Below, piece after piece: positions 49,455 to 62,757 of a stretch of DNA of 64,000 nt. How positions within the stretch are numbered: position 1 is the first letter of the stretch; the number at the start of each line of letters is the position of its first letter. Under the pieces are notes generated by a model that worked only from the letters and a program-made list of their open reading frames with translations, searched no databases and was not told where the DNA came from. The translations under genes and the position numbers were made by a program. The DNA is from Ziziphus jujuba (taxonomy: Eukaryota > Streptophyta > Magnoliopsida > Rosales > Rhamnaceae), in assembly GCF_031755915.1 (NCBI RefSeq), contig NC_083383.1, forward strand, positions 23,425,001 through 23,489,000, in the 5' to 3' direction.

Positions 49455-50759
49455 GCTTCCAAGTATATAAAGATTGAATCAATAAAGAAATAATGAAAAA
49501 ATAAATTAACTATCATATGTACAATATTATCTTTGATGCTTTTGAGATCGAATCTGTATTCTTTTTATCTTTACTTTTTTTGTAGATGATACATTTATTA
49601 TTAATCTCTAATGCAAAATAAATTTGACAGTGTTAATAAGTATAATTACTAATTTGGCCTTAGTTTAAGAATACAAAAGGATATGAAATAATTAATTTAC
49701 TTTTAATAATTATCAAAATATACAAAAAACCAAATAATAAACCATGTATAGAAAAACAAAAAAGTACCCATTCCTTTTATATTTTTATGTTAATCAACAA
49801 TCCTAATAAAGAGAAAATTCTTTTTTTTGCTATATTGTTTAAGAATGAGATTCTATTTCTCATTGTTTCTTTTTGTCATTTGCAAATTTTATTTTTTTAA
49901 CTACATTTTGTTTCAATGAAAAAAAAGTACACAAATCTATAGCGCTAAATTTGGTATAGAATTATATAGAATCAAGTTTTTTTTTTTTTTTCCTCCTTCC
50001 TTTTCATTTCTCTATTTATTTAAGCCCATGGGCAAAGCCAAAAATAAACATTTGATAGGCCAAATTAATTTTTTGCAAAAATGTGTTTTATATTATAAAT
50101 CTCATTACAATAAGTTTTTAAAATAATATAATAAAAATTGGTTATATATTACTATTAATAAATCCAACATCTATGTAATATTTTTATGAAATAAAAATTT
50201 GATAAAAATAAAATCATTGCATTTCATTTTTTCTTATAAAACAATGATAATATTTATCATGCTCTTATCAAATACTATTACAATTATCATCCTTATGTTT
50301 TAATCATTGATTATTTCCATTGCACATGTATAAATTAGAATAAAATCTAACTTTTATGCTATCTGTATTTTTTTTAATGTATTCAAATAATCTTTATTTG
50401 TAAAGAAAAAAAATAAAGAAATTCACAGGCAAGCACAACCAAAATTTGTAATGGATAGAAACTGATAAGAAATCTAAGCAATATAAACATAAAAATAAGC
50501 CAAAAAAAAAAAAAATTGGTTACCTCATCCAAGCCAAGTTGAAACTCATATTCTTCACCACTTTTAGTGTACGTGCCTCATGCAAAAGTATTTGTTTATA
50601 GGTATTATAAACTTTAATATTCTTAATTGTTTTCTTTATACAAATAAGTAAAAAATGGAGGATGGATAATTTTCTTATTTACAGTTGGAGTGATTTTTTT
50701 TTTTTCAATATAGGTGTTGTCTGATATATATATATATATAAGCCTTTTTAAGTATTTAT
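45781..50759. other. Extremely AT-rich intergenic DNA
   Basis: No coding potential. It contains an (AT)n run at 49423-49448 and a cluster of TTCAAATTCAAAT words at 48050-48410. No retroelement or gene motif was recognised. Confidence 0.5.
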
Positions 50760-51270
50760 TTCCTTTATTAACGTATATATCTATATATATATAAAGTATA
50801 TCTTAAATATTTTTTGGAAAATATTAAAAAAATGTATTATTTACTATAAATTTTTTGATAAGAAAATAAATCTCATTATTTACCGTATTTTAATTTTATT
50901 ATTTTATAACGAAATTTCATTTATTACTGACTAAATATATATATATATATATATATATTATCATAATTTTAACATTATCTTTTAAATGTAATATAAAATA
51001 TATATCTATATATATAAGCACATTTATATAAGTACATCATATTTATATATATATATATATATTTTGTTAACATATATATCTATATATATAAGTACATCTT
51101 AAACATATTTTGTTAACATATATATCTATATATATAAGTACATCTTAAACATTTTTTGGAAAATATTAAAAGAATACGTTATTCATCATAAATTTTTTGG
51201 TAAAAAAATAAATCCTATTATTAGTTATTGTATTTTAATTTTATTATTTTATAATAAAATCATTTTTATT
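50760..51270 (+). repeat. Direct repeats with ATATATCTATATATATAAG-type words
   Basis: Segment 50769-50945 is repeated, diverged, at 51110-51280 (shared TTTTTTGGAAAATATTAAA and TGTATTTTAATTTTATTAT or close variants). Between them a unit of about 46 bp with TTTTGTTAACATATATATC and TACATCTTAAACAT is present twice in near-perfect form (about 51062-51155). Confidence 0.65.
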
Positions 51271-51280
51271 ACATATCCAT

Positions 51281-52880
51281 ATATGAATATGTATTAGTTT
51301 TTTTTTTTTTTTGAAAAGAATACGTATTAATTTATGAAATTAATTTGTGAAATATTTTAATAATACAAAAATCTTTTATTACATACATATTTTTCCCTTA
51401 TTTTGAAAATGTTAAAAAGAAATCAAATAAGAAGTTCAATTTCATTATTAATTTATTTATAGTTACATATGTTTTAAAGATATCAAATAAGAATATCAAT
51501 TTTATAATTTAAATATATATATATATTAGAATATTGAAATTTCATTTATTATATATATATATATATGAATATATATTAGTATATGAAATTTTTATATGAA
51601 ATATATCTAATAAAAATAATATTTTTTATTATATAATAAAATAAGGAGATTAATCTCATTTTCAATTACTGTATATAAAATTTTGTTATTTTACAAATTA
51701 ATAAACACAAAATCTAATAAAAATATTTATCTATAAATTATAAATTTTTTAATGTTTTCTTATAAGTATATAAAATTTATGTACTTCAATTTAAATATAT
51801 ACATATAATATTCTTCATTGTTATTTTTGTATTTTTGTATTTTTAATTATTTATTGAGACTATGGTATAAAAAAAAAATATATATATATATATATACACA
51901 ATATTATTTACTATATATATATATATATTATTATTATTATTATAATCTTAAGATAACCGGAAATGTCACTTACGAATTTATACCTAAATATATTTGACTT
52001 ATTTAGTAAATAAAATAAAATCAAATATTTTTTTTATTTTAAATTTATTTCAAAACTATGTTCTTCGGTAATGATCTCCAAGATCTTCTTCACTAGCTCG
52101 AATAAACTTAATCAAAATCTGGTTTTCTTAAACCTCCATCCAATATAATAATAAAAAAATATATTAATTAATAATAAAATAAAATAATTTGTTTTAAAAA
52201 TAAATTTTATTTTATTATATTTAATAATTATTATTTATGATATTATATTTTTATATCCAAATAAAAAGATATTTTTATTAATTTCTATGTAACCATATTT
52301 ATATATGTAAAAATATTAAAAATATATTTAATTAAATAAATTATATATGCAAATACATTTTTCATATTTGGTAAATAAAATAAAACAAAATATTTTTTTA
52401 TTTTAAACTTATTTCAAAAAATTATTACGATATGTTATTTTATTAATTATTTGATAGTTATTAAGAGTTATATTAAAAATTGATTCTATATATATTTTGT
52501 TATAACCATAAAAAATAAAAAATAAGATAATAAATAAAAAACAAAAAATAAAAAAAATAAAAAAAGATACTTTTACAGGAAATTTAAAAAAAAAAATGCT
52601 AACATGCTATGCATATATATATTTTTTAATATTATATAGATTTATTAAAATTATATGCATCTCTATTTAAATCGTTAATATGTTAATAAAATCTATAAAC
52701 AAATAAGTTAACGATAAATATTACTAAATATTAATCAATTAAATAATAATATATTAATAACAAAATAATACCGATAAGCATTATTCATTTTTCACATCCT
52801 ACAAATATTATCCAAACATACAAAAATTTAATCCTAAGTTTTGATGATTCAATTAAGTCTGATACTGCGCTCTACTTTGC
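51281..52880. other. Extremely AT-rich intergenic DNA
   Basis: No coding signal. Segments near 52000-52060 and 52370-52430 share AAATAAAATAAAA and ATTTTAAA(T/C)TTATTTCAAA words, a short diverged direct repeat. Confidence 0.45.
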
Positions 52881-52889
52881 CAGAATAGA

Positions 52890-54330
52890 TAGCCAAGAAA
52901 GGGCAAATCTGTCATTTGCGCGTGTCAGAGTTTGTCATTCCGTCATTTTTGGTTTTCATGACGATTCGGTTCCCTCACTTCTCTCGCGACCCGTCCTCTT
53001 TCTCCCTTCGGTAAACATTTCCTTCTTCTCTGTCATTTCCTGTTCCGGTTGAGGTTGATTATGCTCATAGTCTGTCTTTGAATAGCCTCTGTACTTTTTT
53101 TTTTTTTTTTAAATTTTAGGGTGGGTTTTGCTAGGGTTTAATAATTTGTCTTATGCAAGTTTCTGCTAATTGAGCAAAAAGGTAAAAGCTCAATATGATT
53201 AAAGATTGATGGCGAGGATTCAAAACTTGCAAAATTTTCTTTTTTTTGAATCCACAAAATTGTTCACTACGTTTGTTTCTGTTTTGTAAATCTAGAAATT
53301 AGTTATTAAGAATCTGCTTAAATAAAGGCTTAATTTCGTCAGAAAATGGTATGTTTGTTTTTCTTTTATAAATGTTCTTTCGTTTTGTGAACCACGGAAT
53401 GACAAGGCATTTCATTATAAATGCAATTATTATTATTTTTTATGGTTTGATTGTCTCTAAAGCGTTTGTTAGTTTCTGATCTAACACTGATGACTGAACT
53501 AGAATTTTAATGGCATTTTTTTTTTTTTTTGAATTTAATGTTTGCAATTATATAGGCCTGCTTATGGATTGTTTTAACCATTATGGAGGTACAGGAACCA
53601 AAAAAAAAAAAAAGAATGCATGTTTTTCTTTTGCAATGAAACAGAGGTAGTTTAGAAACATTGAACTTGCTATTTCAACCAATAAAACTTTCAGATTTAT
53701 GTGTAGTGTAGTTCTTACGCATTCAAGTTAGAATTGACTCTTCTTTATCGGTCATATGATTTATGGTCTAAAATGCAATTTCAGAAATAAATTTCTATTG
53801 CACGTCGAGCTTATAGGTATAGCTCTTATTTTGCCTCCTATTATTCATTATATTCTTTTTTTTTTTCAGTTTAATGTTTTATTGCACGAATGTGGTCTGT
53901 GATAAAGATGAACATTGACTTAGCGATGGCATTTTAGAACTGGTCTATTATGTACTTGTGCCTGCTTGCGGTTGCAACTTATAGCTGGCTGCTATTCTTG
54001 CATTGTGTTTTGCAACTGCTGTTTTCTTTTTTGGGTTTTAGCAATCTTAAAATAACGTCTTTAAGGTATAGAAAAGTGTTGCATTTGCAATTGTTTTTCT
54101 GTTGTTTTTACTGGTAGTTGGAAGCTCTTATTATGTTGATTTGTTTTTATATTTGAGTAACTATCACATATTGAAATGATCTTATTGTAGAGGTCATGAA
54201 TACTTGAATTGTAATAAGATATAATTGTGTCATTTATTATGTTTTTCATTATGCTTATTTTGTAGTTTAGAGGATCAAACTGGCTGTTGACGACAACACA
54301 AAGCCTCTCAACCATGTATGCATCAGGAGG
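52890..54330 (+). other. Possible 5' end of a gene (two leader exons and an intron)
   Basis: A less AT-rich island at 52890-53010 with CCCGTCCTC and TTTCTCCCTTCG ends at a good donor (CTTCGGTAAAC, GT at 53011-53012). At 54262-54265 a pyrimidine-rich tract ends TTTGTAG, followed by a short exon-like stretch (to about 54330) containing an ATG at 54314 that opens M-Y-A-S-G-G and then a GTAAGC donor. This is the layout of many plant genes with an intron in the 5' leader. No further coding exon was recognised downstream, so it may be a truncated gene, a gene with a very long intron, or chance. I do not recognise the protein. Confidence 0.35.
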
Positions 54331-56779
54331 GTAAGCGGAGAAGTTATTATAGTTAAATTTTGTTGCTTCTTTGAAATTTGTATGTTAAGGTTGCCATTTT
54401 TCTTGTCATTGTTATCAATGGTGGTACTATTTATAATTATTGAGAATGTGAGAAAGATATAGACAAGGAACTAGAGGGGAGTGAATTATAGACGACCAAT
54501 TTTATTAGGAATATAACTGAACCTATTCATGTACCAGTTTATTAGGAATGTAACCTAACCTATTCTATTTTATGAATGCGCCATTTTCTCCAAACTTCAT
54601 AAACCTTGTAAACTATACCACAGAATTTGAGGATACAGTCCTCCCGGTCTCAAATAGTGCCACATTGAATATCAAAGATGATAAATGTAAATGCTAAACA
54701 GATATTACAAATGATATATACTAAATATCAACTGACTGGTCCAATAGACAGATGTATGCTAAACACACATTGCAAATGTTGTATACTGAATGGCAACTGA
54801 TGTATACTAAAACTTCATATAATCTTTAAATCTTATTGTCTAAGATAAAAAGAAGTCAACAAGAAACTCCAGTATTTTTGACATGGAAAACTCCTCTCTA
54901 AGAGATGAAGACTTTTGGCTTGCATATCAGTTTGAAACTGTTTTGATGGGTTTCCAAAAAAATTGAAGCTATTGAAAACTATCTCTAAGGATGTGAGGTC
55001 TGACAGCTATTTCCACAAAAAGGTTAGTGAATGAAAAGAAAATCTGGTAACAACAAAATGACTAAATAGAACAGAAGGCAAATAACTTCTTTGATTGAAT
55101 ATGCCAATAAGTAACTAGGGACCAACAATTTTGGTGGATCTCATAGGCTGAATCACTGATGCTGTTTTGATATGATGGTTGAAAGTTCTATCTTTAGCAT
55201 GTTGGAATTTTTTTTTTTTTAATAGGATTAAACGATCAAATGAATGAAGATTATGTGGACCAAAATCTCTTATAGTTTGTTAAATATTAATTTTTGTTTG
55301 TGCTTCTTGCCTAGCTAAATATTATTGTGCTTATACTTGTCTAACATCCTGTAGAGCTTCTTAGCAATTACTCATAGTGGAATTATTTTTTTCCATAAAT
55401 AATTTGAAAGTCCTACACTTCTGGTATGTTGTATTAATACATATAGCATGTGCCTAAATGCAAATACTTTATTAGTCTTCCTGCTTTTAACCTCATTGGT
55501 GAGGGTTTCAATAATGGTGGTCTGTTAACGTTGCTATATTGGACTCTTTCTCAACAAAGGTTCATGTTCATATAAGTTGCATACACTTTACTGCAATTCA
55601 ATGTTGTCCATAAAAAAATCCACATCAGGCTAAAGTTATTCAAACATAATATAGTTCCAAAACGAAATCAAGACCAATTTAAGTAATCCGTTGGAATTAA
55701 TCAAATAAGTTTTCTCTTGCAAAACTGATATAGTAACTGGTATTCAGTATCCTCCTACATAGAACTACGTTTTTTCCGAACAACTCATTAATTGTTAATA
55801 TGCTCGTGCTGAGATGTTCATTTGGCTGCTAATATTATTTTGCTAATATATAACAATCAAAGTTTTGAAACAATGTTAAAAAACTAAAATACTAATGAAA
55901 TTAGGAGTTCATAGTAATAAAATGAGATAGTCGTTACTTATGGTGCTTCTTTATGTAGTTTAGATTATTACCATAGTAGTAAAATGAGATAATTAATTTT
56001 AGCGCTTCTTCATTTAGTTTAGGTTAATTTTACTGCTTCTTCATTTAGTTTAGGTTTTTTCCCCCTTCATTTAGTCTGCCACAGTCCTTTCTATCAGATA
56101 CTGTTCAACACCTTCACCACTGCACCATAGAAAATAGAAAAAAAAAAAAATTAGTGAAAAAGATTGGTAACTTAGAATTTAATAAAATAAATAAAGGAAA
56201 AAAAAAAACAAAGACATAAAATAAAGGCATGAAGTAATAAGTTTTCTGGTCAACAATACAGTGAATCTTCTTCATATGATAGACATAGATGCCTTATTGT
56301 AAAATTGTTGTTTTACTTACTAGGAAAACTAATGTTTGTATAAAATGGATTTAGAAAACAAATTTTTGAAGTCTTCAAAAGTTATCTGGCAAAATTATCA
56401 ATAGTTGTATATAATGAATTTTGAAATGTTGGAAATTTGTGATAAGTGATAAGAGTTGTTACTTGCACAATTAGATTTTTAATTTTAGATAATTAATTGA
56501 GGTGATATTCCATTTTTCCTAGGTGATATGTCCTAGTTTATTTTTGAAGAAAAAACTGATGTGAAAATTAAAAATGAGATGTACATATCTACGTGGTAAA
56601 TTAATTGGTTATTTTTAAGGATTTATTTTTCCATATTCGTTAATTTTAAAAATTTTAAAAATTAATGGATTAATATGTAAAACCAAAATAGTATATGAAG
56701 GTAAATACAAAAATTAAATAAAAATAAATTTATCAGATGACTTGGATATCCAATGGAAGATATCTCCATGAGATTATAT

Positions 56780-56823
<44 letters not shown>

Positions 56824-58804
56824 TAACATGATTGTTGAATCATTTTGGCTAAAACGTGAATTGTGTAATGTAACCTATCATGTGTCATGTATAGTAAGAT
56901 ACTTATAAATTTTTAAGGGAAATTGGCACGTTGCACTCTTAATTATATGAAATTTGGCATAATTGTACCCTAAAGAATTTTTTTGGCATTTTGCACCCTT
57001 TATTATCCAAAAACAGTACACCGTGAGTCCCCTTTTAATTTTCTATCAAAATTTTGTAACAGAGTAAACATGTGCACACAACATGATTGTGATATGAAGG
57101 TATAAAGGTCTTTTTACCCATTAACCTTCCTTCCTCCTTCCTTATCGATCTCCAAAACAAGCCCAACTCCACCTGACTTATAACCTTCCTCATGCCGCCT
57201 CCTTCAGTTACAACTGTAGCAGCCCCAACTTATAACCTTCCTCGCCAGACTATACGATCCTCAAGAACAGAGCAATTAAGAACATCTTCATCCTCGACAA
57301 ATCCCCAGTTCCAAGCCCTAACTCTCCTCCTCTACTCTCATCACCATCATCATTATAGATTCCCGATCAAAAAAATTTACAAAATAATTTAAAAAATCAA
57401 AGAGATTTTCTAATTATGTTCTAGTTAGCTTTGTGTCCTCCGGATAACCCACATAATAAGCAAAAACGCATGCATGTAGCCAAGCTATAGCTATCCGACT
57501 CTGTAATAAAATCCAACAAAAACCTGTTATTCAAAAATATTTCTACAAAAATATATGTTCTAGGAAAATAAATGAAATTTTTTTGGAAAAGTAAAATTAA
57601 ATTTCCATATAAATTACTTACCATGAAATACCCAATTGAAGGAATTATTGAGTGAAAGTTCCGTTGGGTAGCTCCCCTGAATTGCTAAGGAAACCAGATT
57701 GGAAATAGCTCCCTAACAAAATGAAGCCCACCTCCACCTCCATTTTCTTGTCCAAATCTCCATACCTCTGTTCTGTAGGCAGGTTAAAATCAAAGCTTCA
57801 AGATTTTTTCATTCCATTATTGCATTTAACACAGTAAAACTTTTTTAAATAAATATTTATTAATTGTGAAAATATATTTATTTATAGATAAATGAATAAT
57901 TTATTGATTTATCGACAAATGAATGTCTATTAATTTAAAATAAAATTTATATTATTTTTGAGAAATAATTTTACTAACTATATAATATGTATTAATAAAG
58001 GAAAAGATCAATCTGATCAAATTTACAATAACATGATTGACTACAACTCAATCAACAAGTAAAGAAAAAGAATCAATAAAAAATTTCACCATGCAAAGAA
58101 GTCTACTAGTGGAAGAAATAAAAGCTATTAAGTCAAAAATAAAAGCTATTAAGTAAAATTTTCTTATTATGCATGGTAAATGTTTATATATATATTATTT
58201 ATTTTTTTTACAAGTTTAATCAATTATTCATTTATATATTAATGGGTCTTAAAGGAATATTAAAAAAATTATTATCGTATACATTTAGTGAATTTATTCA
58301 TTTAGTATATCAATTCGAGTTGGATCGAATAATTTATTTAATTAACAAGATTATTCATTTATTAAGTTTTTACCGTACAGAAAAACAAACCCAAGAATTA
58401 ACAAAAATAAAATAAAGAAAGAATGGGGGTATTCATAGCTTTTTACTTTATGAGAAAATGTTGGTCATGATGAGAAACTAACAAATGGATGAAATCTATA
58501 AATAAGATATTCTGAGTTTGATTAACTATAGCTTATTTTTTATTATTATTATTTTTTTACATAAAAATTTTTTTGCTTTTGTAGTTTTTTGTTTTTTTCT
58601 TTTTCTTTTTTGTTATTAACTATTGCATCTATATGTATAATTATTTGATTTTGGCAAAAATTCGAGATAGATAAAGGAGAGAGGGGGTGTAGTGGGAGAG
58701 TAGGAGAGTTTGACAGATTATGCGATGGACCAACTTGACCCTCATTTTAATAATAACTTCCCCTCACATGTTCATTTTGTCAATGGTTTAGATGAAAACT
58801 TGAC
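54331..58804. other. No recognisable gene; scattered repeat fragments
   Basis: Intron-like T-rich DNA to about 56100. A stretch at 56925-57005 with TTGGCACGTTGCAC and TTTTGCACCC words resembles the ends of the foldback family at 7564-8938. A 66-codon frame at 57192-57392 is proline-, serine- and threonine-rich without a recognisable domain. (AT)n occurs at about 56780-56812. Confidence 0.4.
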
Positions 58805-59145
58805 AAAAACTAGAGGATTTTGTTGTATTATTAGTATTAAGTGTTTTTAATAATTGTATTATAGGAATAATATGTGTCTGGTAGAAAAAGTGATATCTGG
58901 TTTGGTCCTCTTGTTTATTTCAGAACTTTTAAATAGGATGTGGAAATTATGGCAACAGTGTTGTGTTGTGTTTTGGTGTTGTAAGACTCTAAAGTGCCTC
59001 TTCTAATTTTCATATAAATCTTCTTTAGATATTAAGGTTATGGTTGAAATAACTACCGCTAGTAACCAAATACCAGATATCCAAACCAATAATAATCATA
59101 TAAACAATTTATATTATAAAGCCCAATGGTTAGAAACGTATACTA

Positions 59146-59183
<38 letters not shown>

Positions 59184-59640
59184 TTTTCTACAAACCCTCA
59201 TCTACTTAATCCTTATCAGTATTATAAATTATCTTCTACAACAAAGTTCCTAAATACAATTATTCTTCCATAAGCTTAGCTTCTATCTACAAATCCTTTG
59301 AAGTAGTTGTTCAAATAGTAAATCCTTTCAATCATGAAACATACTTGCCTCTTCTTACTAAAAAGGAAGTTAGGAGGTATAAAGATAGGCTTTGATAGCA
59401 TGAAAAAATGTCACTTGTCAATAGATGGAATACATTTGGCGATACTTTTATCACGATGATTCAAGTAGAACTCAACAATGGACATGCGGTCATTCAGATA
59501 GATTCAAATTTCATGCTTAATCTGACAAAATCAAATGTTGCTAATACTTTACAAGTGATGGTTCAAACCTCTTTTAGTTATATAAAGATGTATAGTAGAG
59601 AATCTTACTGCGTTATTAGTATTGGGTGTCTTCAATAATT
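58805..59640 (+). pseudogene. Endogenous caulimovirid fragment, duplicate 1 (movement-protein region, deleted)
   Basis: Aligns with 59600-60690 as the left member of a tandem duplication of about 0.8-1.1 kb. An ATG at 59040 opens the same frame as 60118 in the partner, but the frame is interrupted by an AT microsatellite plus poly-T at 59148-59188 and stops. Compared with the partner it lacks two parts: about 260 bp of leader and about 55 bp in the conserved core of the 30K-type movement-protein region. It is non-functional as it stands. No protein is reconstructed here. Confidence 0.65.
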
Positions 59641-60117
59641 GTATTATAAGAATAATATGTGTTTTGTAAAAGAAGTGATACTTATCATATACATGTGTCC
59701 TTGAAATGGTAGAATTCTTGACCATATAAGAGAATCTCCTTAAGTTTGTAAGGCAGTGTCGATTGTAATCTCTCTTCTATTAATAAAAATCGTTAGCATT
59801 TCCCTCCTTCAAAAAATTGGTACTAAAGCCTTACATTTCTAAAAACCTTTTTTTATCCTAAACCTTGCAATTCAAAGCATGCTCTATGGTTACAGCATAA
59901 ACCTGTATTCCACATCAAAAAATAATACTAAGTATTCATGGATATCTGCTTTGGTCATATTGGTTATTTCAGAGCTTTGAAATAGGATTAGGATGAGAGT
60001 GGAAATAAGGACAATAGTCGTTGTGTTGTGTTTCGGTGATGTAAGATTTTAAAGTTCCTCCTCTAGTTTTCCTATAAATCTTTACCTTTTATAAATTCTT
60101 CTTTAAATATTAAGGTT
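59641..60117 (+). promoter_or_regulatory. Caulimovirid-like leader: TATA-like word, AATAAA and decayed primer site
   Basis: The order is a CATATAAG word at 59723-59730, an AATAAA at 59782-59787 and, at 59818-59830, TGGTACTAAAGCC. The last resembles the methionine-tRNA primer site TGGTATCAGAGCC. This is the expected order for the pregenomic RNA promoter, poly-A signal and reverse-transcription start of plant pararetroviruses. The primer site carries several differences from the standard one. Confidence 0.5.
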
Positions 60118-60720
60118 ATGGTTGAAATAACTAACGTTAGCAACCAAATACTAAATACCCAAATTCATGATATAATCATATAAACAATTTCTATTATGAA
60201 GTCCAATGGTAAGAATTGCATTCTTCTACTTCTTTTTCTTCAAACCTTTCCTTAGATTCTTTATTTCGTCATCCATTTAATCCTTATCAATATTATAATT
60301 TATCTCCTATCAAACAGTTTCTAAAAACAATTATTCCTTTAAGAGCCTCTAAATTAGCTTCCATCTACAAATCCTATGAAGTAGCTGTTTAAACAGTAAA
60401 TATTTCCAATCATGAAACATACTCGTCTCTTCTTATTGAAAATGAAGTTAGGAGGCATAAAGACCAAGGATACAGAAGACTACATATATGAGCTATAAGG
60501 ATAGGCTTACAACCTATATTTATAGGAGGAAAAAATGTCATTTGTCTAGTAGCTTTATTAGACAATAGATGTAATACATTTAGCGATGTTCTCATCACAA
60601 TGATTCAAGTAGTAATCCATATAGAGCCAAACTTTGTGCTTGATTTGATAAAATCAAATGTTACCAATACTTTACAAGTAATAGTTCAACTATTTGGTGT
60701 GGACACGAAGCCTTAAGAGA
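60118..60720 (+). pseudogene. Decayed caulimovirid movement-protein region, duplicate 2
   Basis: Reading frames from an ATG at 60118, with stops and frame changes, show the order of features typical of the 30K-superfamily movement protein of plant pararetroviruses. These include an R-L-H-I word followed by a hydrophobic R-I-G-L-Q-P strand near 60477-60515, and a later L-D-N-R word near 60555. In the virus the protein modifies plasmodesmata for cell-to-cell movement. In-frame stops occur in the first third and around 60490, so no functional product is expected. The family assignment rests on motif order by eye. Confidence 0.6.
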
Positions 60721-62022
60721 CTGCTCTAGCATTACATCATATATGACATATAAGGTGCAATTACATCTTTTTTCTATGGATCATTATCTAGCCCCGAAAG
60801 TTCAAGTACATGGTGATGCCAGAGTATTAAATCCCAAATTGTACAGGAAAACTTACTTTTCCAGCTTAATGAAAAAGCAATTATAAACAAAAGAGACAAC
60901 TTCATGTGATGCATGATGTTGTCGGGATAATAAAGGAATCTAATGGAAGGGTATCAATATCCTTTATTACTCAATCTCAACCCATATACCCTTGTGAAAA
61001 GTGCCAAACTAGAGGAAGCATTCCTACCAGTTGCCCACATATGTTAAGATGCTTCATTTTTTTTTACTGATATTAGATAAATTTGGAAGAAAAAGTACAA
61101 GTTCTAGAAGTTAATTTTTGCCAAAATATCTTAGAAGAATTCAAAACTGCAAAATGGGTAATGAGGAAACTCAAAACTAAAGATATTGGTCCAATCGAAT
61201 CAGCCATTAACTGGAGTAGCTATAACAGCAAGGTATAAAATGAGGTACTTAATAGTATCTCAGAAAGGCAACGACATCAGATCCATCAAGCAGAGCAGAT
61301 TGTGCAAGAAATCCAACAGATCAATGAAAGAATTCCTCCACTAATTTAGAATTATCAAGAAGAAGACGACACACAGCCGTGGAATTCAATTATTTCTCTA
61401 TCAGTAATGATGATTCATTGCAAATCTGCAGAAGGTATGCAAGCTGCATGACAACAGCTAATCAACAAACCAAAGAAGTCGTCAAAAGAAAATAAAAACA
61501 TATAATTATCTCCTCAAAAATGGAAAGATAAACCATCAGTCTCAAATGATGTTTGGGAAAAAAAGCTATAATGGAAATTTTAAAGTTTTTTATAGAGAGT
61601 ATAGTTTGCCTTTCCAACACCTTGGTCAGAAGAAGCAAGTGGCTGGGGATAACCTAGATGATTTCAAGAAAGACACATCCAAGGAAACTGCAGTACTATT
61701 TTTCAAACCTTAGAAATAGTAGAAGAAGGATATGTATATATGCAAAATTTAGCATATCCTTTTCAATAAAATAGGAGAGTTAGAAGCTAAGCTTTTCCAT
61801 AACAAACACAATCAATTGGAGCTCCTTTAGCGGCTAGCCAAATCTCTAGTGGATATGATCGTATTACGAACAAATCATCCATGACAGTTTCAAATAGACA
61901 AGTCCAAGAAAAGCGTTAACAAGGACACCAGGAGTCGAAGATGGAAAAAAAAATTGTTGAAATTCTAGAAAGATCTAGGATCATAATTCCACATGCTCTT
62001 GATCATAAACAATTCTAGAAGA
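60721..62022 (+). pseudogene. Downstream caulimovirid-like coding remnant with coiled-coil segment
   Basis: Broken frames show, near 61200-61340, a glutamine- and glutamate-rich heptad-like stretch (I-H-Q-A-E-Q-I-V-Q-E-I-Q-Q-I), as expected for a coiled coil between movement and capsid parts of some pararetrovirus polyproteins. Further pieces to about 62020 have polyprotein-like composition but no catalytic motif that I can name. No reverse transcriptase box was found, so the copy is incomplete or rearranged. Frameshifts and stops are frequent. Confidence 0.45.
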
Positions 62023-62620
62023 GACAAAATTGAGTGTGAACATAGGTTGCAATACCTATAAAAAAATTACAGCATGGGAAGAAGGAGAAAGTCTCTAAAA
62101 TCCAACATTAAAATTACAAGAAATCGTAGGACGAATCACTGAAGGTTTGTTGGATCCTTAAGAAGATGGTGGCTGAATCTCAAACAGGATAGGTTTTAGC
62201 TTTTGAAAAATCTTCTCCTTTAAGCCATTAGATAGATGTTGCCAAAGATCTGGATTAGGGTTTTGGACTTCAAGAAGAGAAACCATGAAGGCAATTTCCT
62301 TCTTTTTGTTGAGAGATTTGAATTAGTGTTGCAACATTCCATTATCATAAGCATCGGCAATTTTTCTGCTTTTTTTACTATGAACTTAATGGGCATTTGA
62401 TTAAGAAGTTTGTTCATACGTTGAGGATTTTCGAAACTTGTATCTTTGATCTCTTGTTTAAGATTCAACTATCATCTTCTTAGAGATCCAACAAACCTTG
62501 TTGTGATTTGTTTTACGATTTCTCCTAATTCTATTGTTGGATTTATGAGTCTTTCTCTTTCTTCTTATGTTACAATTTTTTTTAGATATTACAACCTATG
62601 TTTTGGCTTAATTTTCTCTG
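62023..62620. repeat. Inverted repeat inside the pararetroviral DNA
   Basis: The segment 62023-62185 pairs with the complement of about 62440-62620. Shared words include AACATAGGTTG, GAAATCGTA, AGGTTTGTTGGATC and TAAGAAGATG. The arms of about 165 bp surround about 255 bp. A minus-strand frame at 62220-62468 starts inside the right arm, so the right half appears to be the same element in the opposite orientation. Confidence 0.75.
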
Positions 62621-62675
62621 TATCTCAAAATTATTTATGATCAGGAGTATATGGAATACATTGTTAAGTTCACAG

Positions 62676-62756
62676 AGCCTCTAAATTAGCCTCAATCTAC
62701 AAATCCTCTAAAGTATAAAAACCAAAATCTACAAATCCTCTAAAGTATAAAAACCA
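62676..62756 (+). repeat. Short tandem duplication, about 36 bp, at the pararetrovirus-gypsy junction
   Basis: The word AATCTACAAATCCTCTAAAG with a TATAAAAACC tail occurs twice in a row. The first copy is preceded by AGAGCCTCTAAATTAGC, also found at 60342 in the movement-protein region, so this is a third fragment of the caulimovirid DNA. Confidence 0.8.
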
Positions 62757-62757
62757 C

